A DNA stretch of 64,000 nt from Turritopsis dohrnii (GCA_027922465.2 BQMF02000167.1:124001-188000); one strand, 5' to 3'. Counted from the stretch's first letter, positions 48,167-57,224 are shown. Notes: generated from the sequence alone by a model not told the origin. Numbers and translations are program-made.

Positions 48167-49050
48167 TTAGTCAATCTCGTCATCGCTATCACTATCATTC
48201 TCGTCATCAGAGCTTTCGCAATTCGCTTCATCATCGTCATCTTCGTCATCAATTCCGTTTACACAATCTTTGCATGAACAAAGATTAGTGAAAGGTAACC
48301 CATATGGGAACGACATGAACAGGCACGGGTGTGAGGCATCCTTTTTTTCAATTACAAGTTATCGAATGTAAAACTTGCTCAGGAGCTGGAGGTAGCAACA
48401 TCCAAATCCATTGAATTTTTTCCTCATCAAGCAACCATCCATAGCCATCTTGGGGATCGGGTACGTCATGGAAGCTTTCCAGCGAGGCTTTTACCACAGC
48501 AGTAACATACGCAACTCTTTTGCAATGACATAAAAGAGCATCTCTTGTCGGAGGGAGCTTCTGTGGCTCGGAGGCTTTATCACTGCCGCAGAATTTATAA
48601 TATCTGGCCTCGTTAACATCGGAGCACTGTTTGGCACTATATAGATCACATACAAACTTTTCGATGCTGTTAAAGCACCCCGAATCAAAGGTAAAAGATT
48701 GACCCATTTTTTTGAACGTATTCAAATACTCATCTGACTTGAGCATTGTCTTATACGCCTTAACCTTGAAAGGCACTCGTGTAGTCGCTTCCTGTAAAGG
48801 CGTGCAGAGCGGGAAGGGCCTCGCAACAGTTAACTCCAAGTTCTATAGACATTTCTTGCCTGCTCCGATCTGCAAGAAAATTTTGGTGCTGGAAAATTGG
48901 CTTTGAAAGAACAATGGCAATATCACTGTCAACAGTTCGAATGCACACATTTTCACAACCAAATACATCGTATGCATGTTTGACGCACAGGAAATACTTT
49001 CGGCCTCTTCCTGATTTGTAGCTAGATCTTCTTCTTCTTCACAAGTTACC
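48167..49050 (-). pseudogene. Nuclease-like/cysteine-rich gene family, broken copy 2
   Basis: Minus-strand segments in shifting frames: NQEEA, KYFLCVKHAYDVFGCENV, CIRTVDSDIAIVLS, CCEALPALHAFTGSDYTSAF, then KAYKTMLKSDEYLNTFKKMG, LPPTRDALLCHCKRVAYVTA, DGYGWLLDEEKIQWIWM. A frameshift near 48,350 leads into a Cys-rich stretch and an acidic end (stop at 48,167). It is related to copy 1 but retains the 'ALPALHAFTG.DYTSAF' segment that copy 1 lost. The two therefore decayed independently. A hAT-type element at 49,055 cuts its 5' side. Confidence 0.65.
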
Positions 49051-49054
49051 TATG

Positions 49055-49803
49055 CAGGGCCGACACAAGCCATTTGAGGGTGTGGGGGCTAAAATGTTTA
49101 AAAAGGACTTGAGTCAAGTGACCTGGAATCATGGTCCCGAAGGGAGCTGGGGTCCAGGGGGTGCTTTTGGAGGGCGTTAGAGGGTTTGCATTGCTATAAA
49201 ATTAGTTTGAATCGAAAGCTTGTCAGATTATGACTATCTCTTTGCAATTTTCAACGGAAACTAATGCCCAACCGTAACTGTGTGAATAATTGGGCGATAT
49301 GCATACAACTATTCAATACAATAGAAAAATTGGCTGTTAAAAGTAATGAATCTAAAAAAGTATTAGAAAGTTCATGAGAGAGTTTTCTATTTTAAGAGTT
49401 TTTTGTATTCACAAAGTATTTTTTCTTTCAAATTGGCAAAATATTTGGCAAATCAGCCGATGTAAAAGTGCCAAATGTCCTAATGTTCTAAGTCTCTCCT
49501 CATTTCCAAAGCAGAATTGATTCGCAATTGCCACTAGATCTAAATTGTCAGTTTCTTCTTTGTGTGTTGTGAGAATCATGACATGATTTAAACGTTCTTG
49601 CCGCATAGTAGTGCGTAGCCAGTTTTTAACTCGACGAAGGCATGATCCAGAACGTTCGCTCACGGCATTTGTTGCTGGTGCGAGGAGAAGAAGTCTTAGG
49701 ATGATAATTACTTCAGAGAGAAATCCTCGACTGGGATCTTTCATTGTTCATTAATGTCAGGAATTTTCTTAAAAAGGACCAAACCTTGGTCAAATTTACA
49801 AGT

Positions 49804-49834
<31 letters not shown>

Positions 49835-49849
49835 CTTGTGTCGGCCCTG
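49055..49849 (-). mobile_element. hAT-type element, 5-bp target duplication
   Basis: The ends are CAGGGCCGACACAAGCC and GGCTTGTGTCGGCCCTG, with CTATG on both sides. A poly-G tract of about 32 lies just inside the right end (49,804-49,835). It contains the C-terminal fragment of a hAT transposase on the minus strand. Inserted in the broken gene copy 2. Confidence 0.8.
49409..49744 (-). pseudogene. hAT transposase C-terminal dimerisation domain
   Basis: 111 codons, including LLLLAPATNAVSERSGSCLR, VKNWLRTTMRQERLNHVMIL and DNLDLVAIANQFCFGNEER. This is the hATC pattern ('P.sna..ERsfS.lr.iK..lRstm.q.Rl..l.ll…'). N-terminal zinc finger and catalytic core are absent. The fragment lies inside a 795-bp element with hAT-type ends, an internally deleted derivative of its parent. 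Confidence 0.85.
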
Positions 49850-49854
49850 CTATG

Positions 49855-50492
49855 AAACAGCAATGAGATATTTCCATACATCAGACGACAAAAACCATTT
49901 ATAAGAATATCATTTTATTTCAAACTTTAGTTAGTTATATGTAAATCAATTTCAAAAAATGTAAACAAAAAAAGAATTAAAACATGCATAGAATTAAGTG
50001 TTTTCTTTTTTTTATAACCCCCGTCTTTAAATACCGTAGACAGAAATGTTTTGAAAATCGAATTCGAAAATAAAAGCTTCTATGATGTTAAGATGGCGTA
50101 CATGAAGTGAAAAATGACGAGTAAAACTTGACATGGTTTTTTTGTTATATTTTGGTCCTTAAAGAAAATTTGGATAATCGGGTTTTCGTTTTGGTTTATA
50201 TAAAGTAGATGGCACATGATTTTTGTATTTTCAAATTGTCCCTAGAGTTTGCATTGTTTCCATTTTTTTTTGGCCATCAGCTGCCTGTCTAAAAAGATGG
50301 CGGCGAAGAGTTAGATTTTTATGGAAATCTTTGGTATTACAAAAAGGGTAATAAATTCTCATACAAGAAAATTTAAGAAGTCCAGTAAAGAGATTTTGTT
50401 TCTATGAGGATTAAAGAACATGTTTTTATAGGTTTCAATTTGTCAGCTAAAAATACAAATTTATGCAATTTTTTTGGCGGTTTTGTCAAGTG
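49855..50492. other. No intact gene
   Basis: AT-rich continuation of the disrupted copy 2 region. A short stretch near 50,272-50,300 resembles, in reverse, the sequence around 47,455-47,475 (GGCCATCAGCTGCCTGTCT), so a small inverted duplication is present. Confidence 0.4.
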
Positions 50493-50540
50493 AGCCTCCG
50501 TTAAGTAGCCTCCGTTAAGCCTCCGTTAAGCCTCCGTTAA
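50493..50540. repeat. 11-bp tandem repeat, four units
   Basis: GCCTCCGTTAA is repeated four times with one interruption (GTA between the first and second units). It lies left of the Maverick; its relation to the element's end is unknown. Confidence 0.8.
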
Positions 50541-50819
50541 TATTTTATTCCATTCTGAGACCATGTTAAATGATAATATCCATAGATGACCATGTAAACT
50601 GCCTAAAAATTCTTTAAACAATTCAAAAGACTTACTCAGAACTCATTTATCCTCAGGAACCACTAGAGATAGTATAATGCCGATTCAAGCGCAAAAACGC
50701 GCACGCACACGCGCACGCACACCCGCACACACACGCACACACTCAGATTTTGGCGCAACCGATGACCCCATCAATCAAACCCACCCCAGCCCTTCTGCGC
50801 ATGCGTCGAAAAGTGTTGA

Positions 50820-51075
50820 CGCCAGCACTATCGTTGAAAACCATCGCAGCACTATCGTCGAAAACCATCGAAAAGTGTTGACGCCAGCACTATCGTCGAA
50901 AACCATCGCAGCACTATCGTCGAAAACCATCGAAAACTGTTGACATCAGCACTATCGTCGAAAACCGTCGAAAAGTGTTGACGTCAGCACTTTCGTCGAA
51001 AACCAACGAAAACTGCTGACATCAATACTATCGTCGAAACCGAAACTGCTGACTATCAGCACTATTGTTGAATAC
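50820..51075. repeat. Iteron-like array upstream of the polymerase gene
   Basis: About eight copies of CAGCACTATCGTCGAAAACC with small variations, spaced 23-39 bp and joined by GTTGACGCCAGC-type links. Copies nearest the gene are the most diverged. Position suggests part of a terminal repeat or a replication/transcription control array. Confidence 0.8.
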
Positions 51076-51093
51076 TGCTAACATACATATTGA

Positions 51094-51120
51094 ATGAGTC
51101 AGGGAAATTCCCTGACTCAT
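51094..51120. promoter_or_regulatory. 27-bp palindrome with two AP-1-type sites
   Basis: ATGAGTCAGGGAA and its exact reverse complement are separated by one A. TGAGTCA (51,095-51,101) and TGACTCA (51,113-51,119) are consensus AP-1 (bZIP) sites. It lies 60-86 bp upstream of the polymerase ATG, where an enhancer or operator would sit. Protein binding is inferred from the motif only. Confidence 0.65.
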
Positions 51121-51165
51121 GCGTCAGTTCTGTCCACTCGTAAAAAATTTCCAAGTTGAAAAAGT

Positions 51166-51179
51166 CTATATAATAAAGG
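51166..51179 (+). promoter_or_regulatory. TATA/initiator abutting the polymerase ATG
   Basis: CTATATAATAAAGG runs straight into ATGTTG. A near-identical CATATAATAAAG-ATGTTG precedes the gene at 58,666. The start of the polymerase is supported by this shared element. Confidence 0.55.
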
Positions 51180-54100
51180 ATGTTGAGTAACAAAACAGTT
51201 CGAGAATTGAGAACCCAAGCAAAAGAGCGTGGCTTTAAAGGGTACTATAAGCTTAGGAAGGCTGACCTCATCAATTTATTAGATGCTCCAGTAAGACCAC
51301 CTAGGAGAGCTGAAGTAAGGAAACCTCTTAGACAAGTCACTATACTCCCAAAACCTGAATACATGGATATTTTTGAGCTTGAAGAGATGATGAAGAACCG
51401 GTCAGTTGTAAAATCTAAACTCAACGAATGGTATGACTGGCTTGTGAGTTATGTACCAAAGTCAATTAAAGAGCCTATACAGAACGCTTTCTCTAAAGCA
51501 AAAAGTGGTATTTTAAAGTTGCACAACAATACAAAGGAAAAGCTTGGGTTAAAAAGTATGGTTGAAGAACAGGCGATGGAAGACACCAACAACACAAGTA
51601 TGAGTGATGATTTTATACCTATGAAGCATAAGCATGCACTACGTAAAACTTTCCGAAGCTTTCGTATAGCTGGTATAGCAAAAGCTGATGTAGATGGATA
51701 CTTCACACTAGTGAGAGCAAATGTGGAGAAATTAATGGAAGAGCAGGTTGAGGACATGGGGTCTGCTAAAGTACAACTTTCTCTATGGATCATGTGGAAG
51801 AAGCGAGAGAAGCTTTTAATTCAACTTGAAGATGATGATCTAGAAGGAGAAGATGTTACAAAAGGAGATAAATATGGATATATAAGGATAGAGAAAGCTT
51901 TTAACAGCTTAATGATGAGAGTGTTCCAAGGTAGTGACATGAAAGAGATATTGGATGAGATGTTTGCATATATCAAAACCCAAGTAGAGCATCCTGCATT
52001 ACCACAAAGCGGCTTCACCATCGATCACATCATGCACCTGGACGTAGACTTTCACAAGCTGCAGCTGATGAGAGGATCTTCATACATCAAACTACCATCC
52101 TGGATAGCGTCGAAAAAGGCAATCATCAACCCTAAAAACGATGATGAAGAATGCTTCAAGTGGGCTGTAATAGCAGCACTACATCATGAAGAGATTGGAA
52201 AAGATCCACAACGCATTTCAAAACTACAGACGTATGAGAATGAGTACAACTGGGATGGTTTAGAATTTCCTGTAGCAATAGACAAGATAGGAAAGTTCGA
52301 GAAGAATAATCCTAACATTGGGGTGAACGTACTATATATCGAAGAAAAGTCTACAAAGAGGAGGATCAACACCACACGAGAATCTAATCGTAACATAAGC
52401 GCAAAGAAGCAAGTCAATCTGTTGATGGTATGTGATGGAGAGAAGAAGCACTATACAGCCATCAAGAATCTATCAAGGTTGTTGGGTCAAGAAAACACAA
52501 ATCATCAACATGCACAGCACTTTTGCATCAACTGTCTAAATGGTTTTCACAATGTAGAGTCACGAGACAAGCACTATATCTACTGCTCTGGCAATGAACA
52601 AGTTAGAGTGGAGATGCCTGGAGAGAAGGAAAAATGGCTGTATTATAACAATGGAGAGATGCAGTTCAGAGTACCTTTTGCTATCTATGCAGATTTCGAG
52701 AGTCTTTTAGTACCTATGAAGGAAGATGGGAGAGAGAAGAACACAAAAACACTATCGAAGCATATACCTTCAGGATGGTGTACGTACAGCAAGTTTGCGT
52801 ATGGAGATGTGCAAGATCCTCTAAAAGTATACAGAGGTGAAGATTGTGTAAAGAAGTTTGTGGATCATCTGGAAGATGAAGTTAAGCGGTTGTATGCGAC
52901 ATTTCCAGAGCAGTCGATGATGGAACTGACGGATGTTCAGAAGCGTGATCATTGGGATGCAGAAACTTGTCACATATGTATGCAGCCATTTTCAGATCCT
53001 CAAAATCGCAAAGTCAGAGATCACTGTCACTATACAGGTTTATATCGAGGTGCCGCACATAACAATTGCAACCTAAGATACAAGATCCCACATCATATCC
53101 CTATCATCTTTCACAACTTAAGTGGCTATGATGCACACCTCTTCATTAGAGAACTGGGGGAAAAGTACAACATGGAAGATATAGGATGCATCGCGGAAAA
53201 TAGGGAAAAGTATATATCCTTCCATGTCAAAATAGCAATACCACTTGCTGGTGTTTTCAACTCTGATGGTGCGCAAGTGTACAAGAAGATCGAGCTGAGA
53301 TTCATTGACAGCTGTAGATTCATGGCATCAAGTTTGGATAAATTGTCCTCTAATCTTAGCGATGAGCAGTGCAGAAATCTTCGATGGTTTTACAAGGAAG
53401 ATAGCATCTTTCAGTTGATGCGCCGCAAATGTGTATATCCATATGAGTATATGGATAGTTGGGAAAAGCTTGCTAAGAGAGAGCTACCTCCAAAAGAAGC
53501 CTTTTACAGCAAGCTGAACATGTGTGGTATAAGTGACACAGACTACGAACATGCACAACAGGTGTGGAGAAGAGTGTCTCCAAAAGGAGACGTGACAACA
53601 CTTGGAGATTACCACGATGTGTACTTGGCAACGGACGTTCTACTGTTAGCAGATGTGTTTGAAACGTTTCGGGATACATGCTTGCATCACTACCAATTGG
53701 ATCCACTCCATTTCTACACAGCACCCGGTTTGGCGTGGAAAGCAGCCTTGAAGTATACCCGAATAGAGTTAGAACTGCTCACAGACATAGACATGCTGTT
53801 AATGTTCGAGAGAGGTATACGAGGAGGTATAACACAAGCTGTACATCGCTATGTAAAAGCAAACAATAAGTATATGGATGATCAATATGATCCGAAGGAG
53901 GAATCCTCATATGTAATGTACCTTGACGCAAACAACCTTTACGGTTGGGCTATGGCATCAGACTTGCCAACACATGGATTTAGATGGGTAAAAAATGTTG
54001 AGAAGTTCACACCTGAAGGTATTGCGAAGTTAGTTAAGAAGAATGAGTATGGCTATCTGCTGGAGGTGGATATCGAGTATCCAAAGAGGCTACATGATGC

Positions 54101-55127
54101 TCATAATAGTTTACCATTTCTACCTGAGAGAATGACGCTTGCAAAGGTGGAAAAACTCGTACCAAATCTCCACAACAAGCATGAGTATGTCATAGATATA
54201 AGAGCGCTACATCAAGCGTTGACTCATGGCTTAGTTCTGAAGAAAGTCCACCGAGTCATCAGGTATCATCAGGTTGCCTGGCTCAAGCCTTACATAAACT
54301 TAAACACAAGACTGAGAAAAGAATCAAAGAACGACTTCGAAAAAGACTTTTTCAAGCTTATGAACAATAGCGTGTTTGGTAAGACGATGGAGAATATACG
54401 GAACCATCGCAATATGAAGTTAGTTACGAGCGAAAAGAAGTATAAGGGGTACGTCATGAAACCTAACTTTAAAAGTGGAGTTCGCTTTAGCGCAAACTTG
54501 ATGGGTGTGGAGATGGGTAAGACAAGTATCAAGATGATGAAGCCTGTATACATAGGTCAGGCTATACTTGATATGAGTAAGATGTTAATGTATGAATTCC
54601 ACTATGACTACATGCAGCCGAAATATGGCAGTAAGCTGCAACTCTGCTATATGGACACTGACAGCTTCGTGTACCACATCAAGACGGAAGATTTCTATCG
54701 AGATATAGCTGAAGATGTAGAAAAGAGATTTGACACGAGTAATTATTCAGAGAAAGACAGATTATACACATTAAAGAATGAGAAGGTTATTGGTCTGATG
54801 AAGGACGAACTTGGTGGTAAGATCATGACGGAGTTTGTGGCTTTACGAGCTAAACTCTATGCATACAAGACGCTAGAAAAGGAAGACAAGCGATGCAAAG
54901 GCATGAAAAAGTGTGTGGTTAAAAAATCCATTACATTCGAAGATTATAAGAAGTGTCTAGAAGATGGAGGAAATCTATATAGAGAAATGGTAGTGCTTCA
55001 AAATAAGAAGCATCAAATGTATACACAAAAAGTGAACAAGATTGCTTTGAACAGAGACGATGATAAACGCATCATACAGACAGATTTGATCACAACGCGT
55101 GCTCGAGGATTCATAAATTCATGCTGA
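51180..55127 (+). CDS. Protein-primed family B DNA polymerase (pPolB)
   Basis: 1,315 residues, intact. A SAP/LEM-like helical module covers 1-36 (TVRELRTQAKERGFKGYYKL). The middle has a zinc-knuckle-like H447/C449…C motif (HFCINCLNGFHNVESRDKHY). The exonuclease follows, with ExoI D505/E507 (YADFES) and ExoII D651 (NLSGYDAHLF). A CHICMQPF…DHCHYTG zinc site, endonuclease VII-like, is inserted between them at about 597-635. Polymerase motifs: A at D916 (YLDANNLYGWAM), B at K1059-S1064 (KLMNNSVFGKTMEN), C at D1159/D1161 (YMDTDSF). It would replicate the linear element from a protein primer at its termini. Length and order agree with cnidarian Mavericks. The ATG directly follows a TATA-like element; the iteron array and AP-1 palindrome lie just upstream. 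No lesion is seen. Confidence 0.95.
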   Translation: MLSNKTVRELRTQAKERGFKGYYKLRKADLINLLDAPVRPPRRAEVRKPLRQVTILPKPEYMDIFELEEMMKNRSVVKSKLNEWYDWLVSYVPKSIKEPIQNAFSKAKSGILKLHNNTKEKLGLKSMVEEQAMEDTNNTSMSDDFIPMKHKHALRKTFRSFRIAGIAKADVDGYFTLVRANVEKLMEEQVEDMGSAKVQLSLWIMWKKREKLLIQLEDDDLEGEDVTKGDKYGYIRIEKAFNSLMMRVFQGSDMKEILDEMFAYIKTQVEHPALPQSGFTIDHIMHLDVDFHKLQLMRGSSYIKLPSWIASKKAIINPKNDDEECFKWAVIAALHHEEIGKDPQRISKLQTYENEYNWDGLEFPVAIDKIGKFEKNNPNIGVNVLYIEEKSTKRRINTTRESNRNISAKKQVNLLMVCDGEKKHYTAIKNLSRLLGQENTNHQHAQHFCINCLNGFHNVESRDKHYIYCSGNEQVRVEMPGEKEKWLYYNNGEMQFRVPFAIYADFESLLVPMKEDGREKNTKTLSKHIPSGWCTYSKFAYGDVQDPLKVYRGEDCVKKFVDHLEDEVKRLYATFPEQSMMELTDVQKRDHWDAETCHICMQPFSDPQNRKVRDHCHYTGLYRGAAHNNCNLRYKIPHHIPIIFHNLSGYDAHLFIRELGEKYNMEDIGCIAENREKYISFHVKIAIPLAGVFNSDGAQVYKKIELRFIDSCRFMASSLDKLSSNLSDEQCRNLRWFYKEDSIFQLMRRKCVYPYEYMDSWEKLAKRELPPKEAFYSKLNMCGISDTDYEHAQQVWRRVSPKGDVTTLGDYHDVYLATDVLLLADVFETFRDTCLHHYQLDPLHFYTAPGLAWKAALKYTRIELELLTDIDMLLMFERGIRGGITQAVHRYVKANNKYMDDQYDPKEESSYVMYLDANNLYGWAMASDLPTHGFRWVKNVEKFTPEGIAKLVKKNEYGYLLEVDIEYPKRLHDAHNSLPFLPERMTLAKVEKLVPNLHNKHEYVIDIRALHQALTHGLVLKKVHRVIRYHQVAWLKPYINLNTRLRKESKNDFEKDFFKLMNNSVFGKTMENIRNHRNMKLVTSEKKYKGYVMKPNFKSGVRFSANLMGVEMGKTSIKMMKPVYIGQAILDMSKMLMYEFHYDYMQPKYGSKLQLCYMDTDSFVYHIKTEDFYRDIAEDVEKRFDTSNYSEKDRLYTLKNEKVIGLMKDELGGKIMTEFVALRAKLYAYKTLEKEDKRCKGMKKCVVKKSITFEDYKKCLEDGGNLYREMVVLQNKKHQMYTQKVNKIALNRDDDKRIIQTDLITTRARGFINSC

Positions 55128-55139
55128 ATAGTGAGTAAT

Positions 55140-55162
55140 TCATGAGAAGTTTTTTCTCATGA
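55140..55162 (+). terminator. Hairpin after the polymerase gene
   Basis: TCATGAGAA and TTCTCATGA pair perfectly around GTTTT, starting 13 nt after the polymerase stop codon. It may mark the transcript end or 3' processing; function is inferred from position. Confidence 0.45.
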
Positions 55163-56091
55163 TCTCATGACGCAAATGAGGTGAAATTGTACGCTTGAGT
55201 GATTTTAAGCTATCACAAATAAGCTGAAATCATGTTTTATTAATGTGATGTGTAGTGTGGTGGTTACAACGTAAAACTTGTAATCTTGAGATCGCTAGTT
55301 CGATCCCCACTCGGTCTCTCATGTCCTGGTTGAAAAACTTGCATGAGTGCGCACTTCCCCGCAGTTGCGTTGGATATATCGCGGTTTGGGTAGACTTCGG
55401 TCTGGGTGATTAATCACTGTCAGGTTTCACTGGTCCACAGAGACATTCAGGTTACCGTCAAATCGATCGAAATTCAACATAAACGTCAGGGCTTGAAGGT
55501 GTTAGCATGAACCTAAACTACTATCACATGTGGCTGTCGGTACAAAAACCTAAGGGTTCTCTAAAATAGAGTTTTCTAAAATTATTGAATTTTTCCGAGA
55601 GACACCACAAGCAGACATTGAAGTGTAAATGAATGGTATAAAACTTAAGAGCGGAATAATTTGAAATTGTGGTGAACAGGCGACAGAGTCTGCCGGAAAG
55701 GGAAGGTCTAGTGGAGCGGCTAGATTGGAACTGGATGGTGCCGTCCGCTCCCGGTATTCACCACAAAATGTGCCAAAAGTTGTCGGGAAAAACTGTGACT
55801 AAATGTAATATACTCGAGCAGAACATGAACGGCCATTACGTGCGTAGTAGTCGGAGCTCGTAAGTAGTCACACACAAATAGTCTAAGATCTAGGGGTAGA
55901 GCTCAGAGCTGGTGGATTCGAGAAGCCAGGGTGGAGTGCCGGTTAGATCGAAGACAATGAATTAAAAACCCTCTAGGGTATCGCAACAACAACATCATCA
56001 ACAACAACAAAAACCCTAGGGGGTTCTCCTAAGGGAGTTTTGTTTTCAATAATAATATAATATTCGTTTCATGTAGCTCACATGAAAGAAA
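55163..56091 (+). other. Spacer with tRNA-like SINE-type sequence
   Basis: A long gap for a compact element. At 55,253-55,315 there are A-box-like (TAGTGTGGTGGTTA) and B-box (AGTTCGATCCCC) sequences but poor tRNA pairing, as in a SINE head. A second GC-richer block (55,669-55,930) is bounded by GTGGTGAA/TTCACCAC and ends in a (CAA)n run (55,986-56,018). AAAAACC…AGGG motifs at about 55,543, 55,966 and 56,020 look like copies of one intergenic hairpin split by insertion. One or two SINEs probably landed here. Confidence 0.5.
56022..56052 (+). promoter_or_regulatory. Intergenic hairpin before the small-gene cluster
   Basis: AAAACCCTAGGGGG…CTAAGGGAGTTTT can fold with paired ends around GTTCTC. 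A shorter relative (AAAAACCTAAGGGTTCTCT) occurs at 55,543. It lies 40 bp before the next gene; it could be a terminator or a control hairpin. Confidence 0.4.
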
Positions 56092-56748
56092 ATGTACGAA
56101 GTAATACTACTCATCTGTTTCTGCGTTCCGACAGGACTTTGGATGTTTGTTTTCTGGAAGTGTCGTCATATAATAAATCTAGTCATGAATATCGATGGAT
56201 CTATTGACGTAGTTGGTACTCCAGCAGAAGCGCAGAAAAGAGCAGAACTTATACGTGCTGTACAAAGTGGTCAACATCTTGGCGGTAAAAAACCTTGGAC
56301 AGTTGAAAGAGTGAATAAGTTGCAAGACAAGACCATCGAAAAGCTATACAAAACGTACACGGAGGGGAATGAGTTCCAGCAAGAAACGCCTGATTTCAAC
56401 GCTCTGATATCTAATTTGGTAGGTGTGAGAGATGTTTCAAAGATGATGAAGGAGATCAACGGAAATCCACTCATCACTAATTCCATCACGAGTTATATGG
56501 CGGCATCTATACCTGGCGTTTCACCTATGGATGTGATAGGGTCTACTATCTACTCAAATTGTAAAACTTTTCTCGGTCCTTTGGCGCTGTTTGCGATCAT
56601 TTTTAGCAATCTTGATTGGATTAAGTACGCAAAAATCGCTGAAGATCGTCAAATAAATGAGCGAAGACGAGAAGAAGATAGTAAAATCGAAGGACCCTGG
56701 GAGAGTCGCGAGCGGAAAGAAGCTAGCAGAGTGGAACCGAAAGAATAA
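56092..56748 (+). CDS. Maverick membrane protein, unknown function
   Basis: 218 residues. An N-terminal membrane anchor at 3-22 (EVILLICFCVPTGLWMFVFW) is followed by a soluble helical middle (VGTPAEAQKRAELIRAVQSG…). A second hydrophobic stretch lies at about 162-180 (FLGPLALFAIIFSNLDWI), and a highly charged tail follows. No family with known function is recognised; comparable proteins occupy the small-gene cluster of other cnidarian Mavericks. The 3' end overlaps the next gene by 92 nt in another frame, and the charged tail (RRREEDSKIEGPWESRERKE) is encoded by that overlap, so its sequence may be constrained by the neighbour. First of four genes packed head to tail before the integrase. Confidence 0.75.
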   Translation: MYEVILLICFCVPTGLWMFVFWKCRHIINLVMNIDGSIDVVGTPAEAQKRAELIRAVQSGQHLGGKKPWTVERVNKLQDKTIEKLYKTYTEGNEFQQETPDFNALISNLVGVRDVSKMMKEINGNPLITNSITSYMAASIPGVSPMDVIGSTIYSNCKTFLGPLALFAIIFSNLDWIKYAKIAEDRQINERRREEDSKIEGPWESRERKEASRVEPKE

Positions 56749-56998
56749 AAAGAACTTAGAAGTACCTACGCAAGTACCTACACAAGTACCTAATCAAGTA
56801 CCTAATCAAGTACCTACGCAAGTACCTACACAAGTACCTACTAAGACGTATATGATTGGAGGAGCTGGTGGTGCCATAGCTGTTTTAGCTGTGGGGTTGT
56901 TAGTCTGCTACTTCTACACACGATCTTCTACTAAGCCTTCCGCTGACACTGGCTCAAAGGTGCAAGCACAAAAACAAGATCATTTTTGCTTAATATAA
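56657..56998 (+). CDS. Small single-span protein with VPTQ repeats
   Basis: 113 residues. A basic N-terminal segment (SKDPGRVASGKKLAEWNRKN) recalls a motif found in Maverick/adintovirus small proteins. It is followed by seven VPTQ/VPNQ tetrapeptides (37-64) encoded by a 12-bp minisatellite. A Gly/Ala-rich membrane span follows (MIGGAGGAIAVLAVGLLVCYFY, 67-88), then a short tail. The predicted topology is an extended Pro-rich stalk on one side of the membrane. The start ATAAATGAGC overlaps the preceding gene. The stop TAA is immediately followed by the next ATG. The repeat number is likely variable between copies. Confidence 0.75.
   Translation: MSEDEKKIVKSKDPGRVASGKKLAEWNRKNKKNLEVPTQVPTQVPNQVPNQVPTQVPTQVPTKTYMIGGAGGAIAVLAVGLLVCYFYTRSSTKPSADTGSKVQAQKQDHFCLI
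56768..56851 (+). repeat. Coding minisatellite, 12-bp units
   Basis: Seven in-frame units of GTACCTA(C/A)(G/A)CAA type encode VPTQ/VPNQ in the protein at 56,657. The variants alternate ACG/ACA/AAT, suggesting duplication of a unit pair. Confidence 0.8.
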
Positions 56999-57220
56999 AT
57001 GGAGAAAGAATTCATGGATAGCATGTGGCAGGCGGCACGTTTACTAGGCTACACCAGCTTGTACGCGTACGCTGGAAAAAAATTCTTCAGTGTAGGAGCT
57101 CCATCCGCAAAGCTAGATTTAGCTGATGTGGGAAAGCTTGGACTATACCTTGAGATGGCAATTTTGTCAGATGATTACGCACTCAAGCAAGGGTGGTACA
57201 AGGATAAAATTTCGGTTTAG
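56999..57220 (+). CDS. Small Maverick protein, unknown function
   Basis: 73 residues, beginning MEKEFMDSMWQAARLLGYTS, with a moderately hydrophobic N-terminal half and DLADVGKLGLYLEMAILSDD near the C-terminus. No recognised domain. Real because it fits exactly between neighbours: its ATG abuts the previous stop (TAAATG) and its stop is 4 nt before the next ATG. Probably a virion or membrane accessory protein by context only. Confidence 0.7.
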   Translation: MEKEFMDSMWQAARLLGYTSLYAYAGKKFFSVGAPSAKLDLADVGKLGLYLEMAILSDDYALKQGWYKDKISV

Positions 57221-57224
57221 ATAA

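Noticed and set aside
50037..50820. Left terminal inverted repeat of the Maverick
   Set aside because: No inverted partner is available because the right end is outside the window; no boundary can be set.
50677..50943. 88-codon Arg/Thr/His-rich open frame
   Set aside because: Low-complexity translation of CA/CG repeats and the iteron-like array.
50820..51075. CRISPR array
   Set aside because: The repeats are direct with variable sequence, linkers are themselves repeated and similar, and the context is an animal genome.
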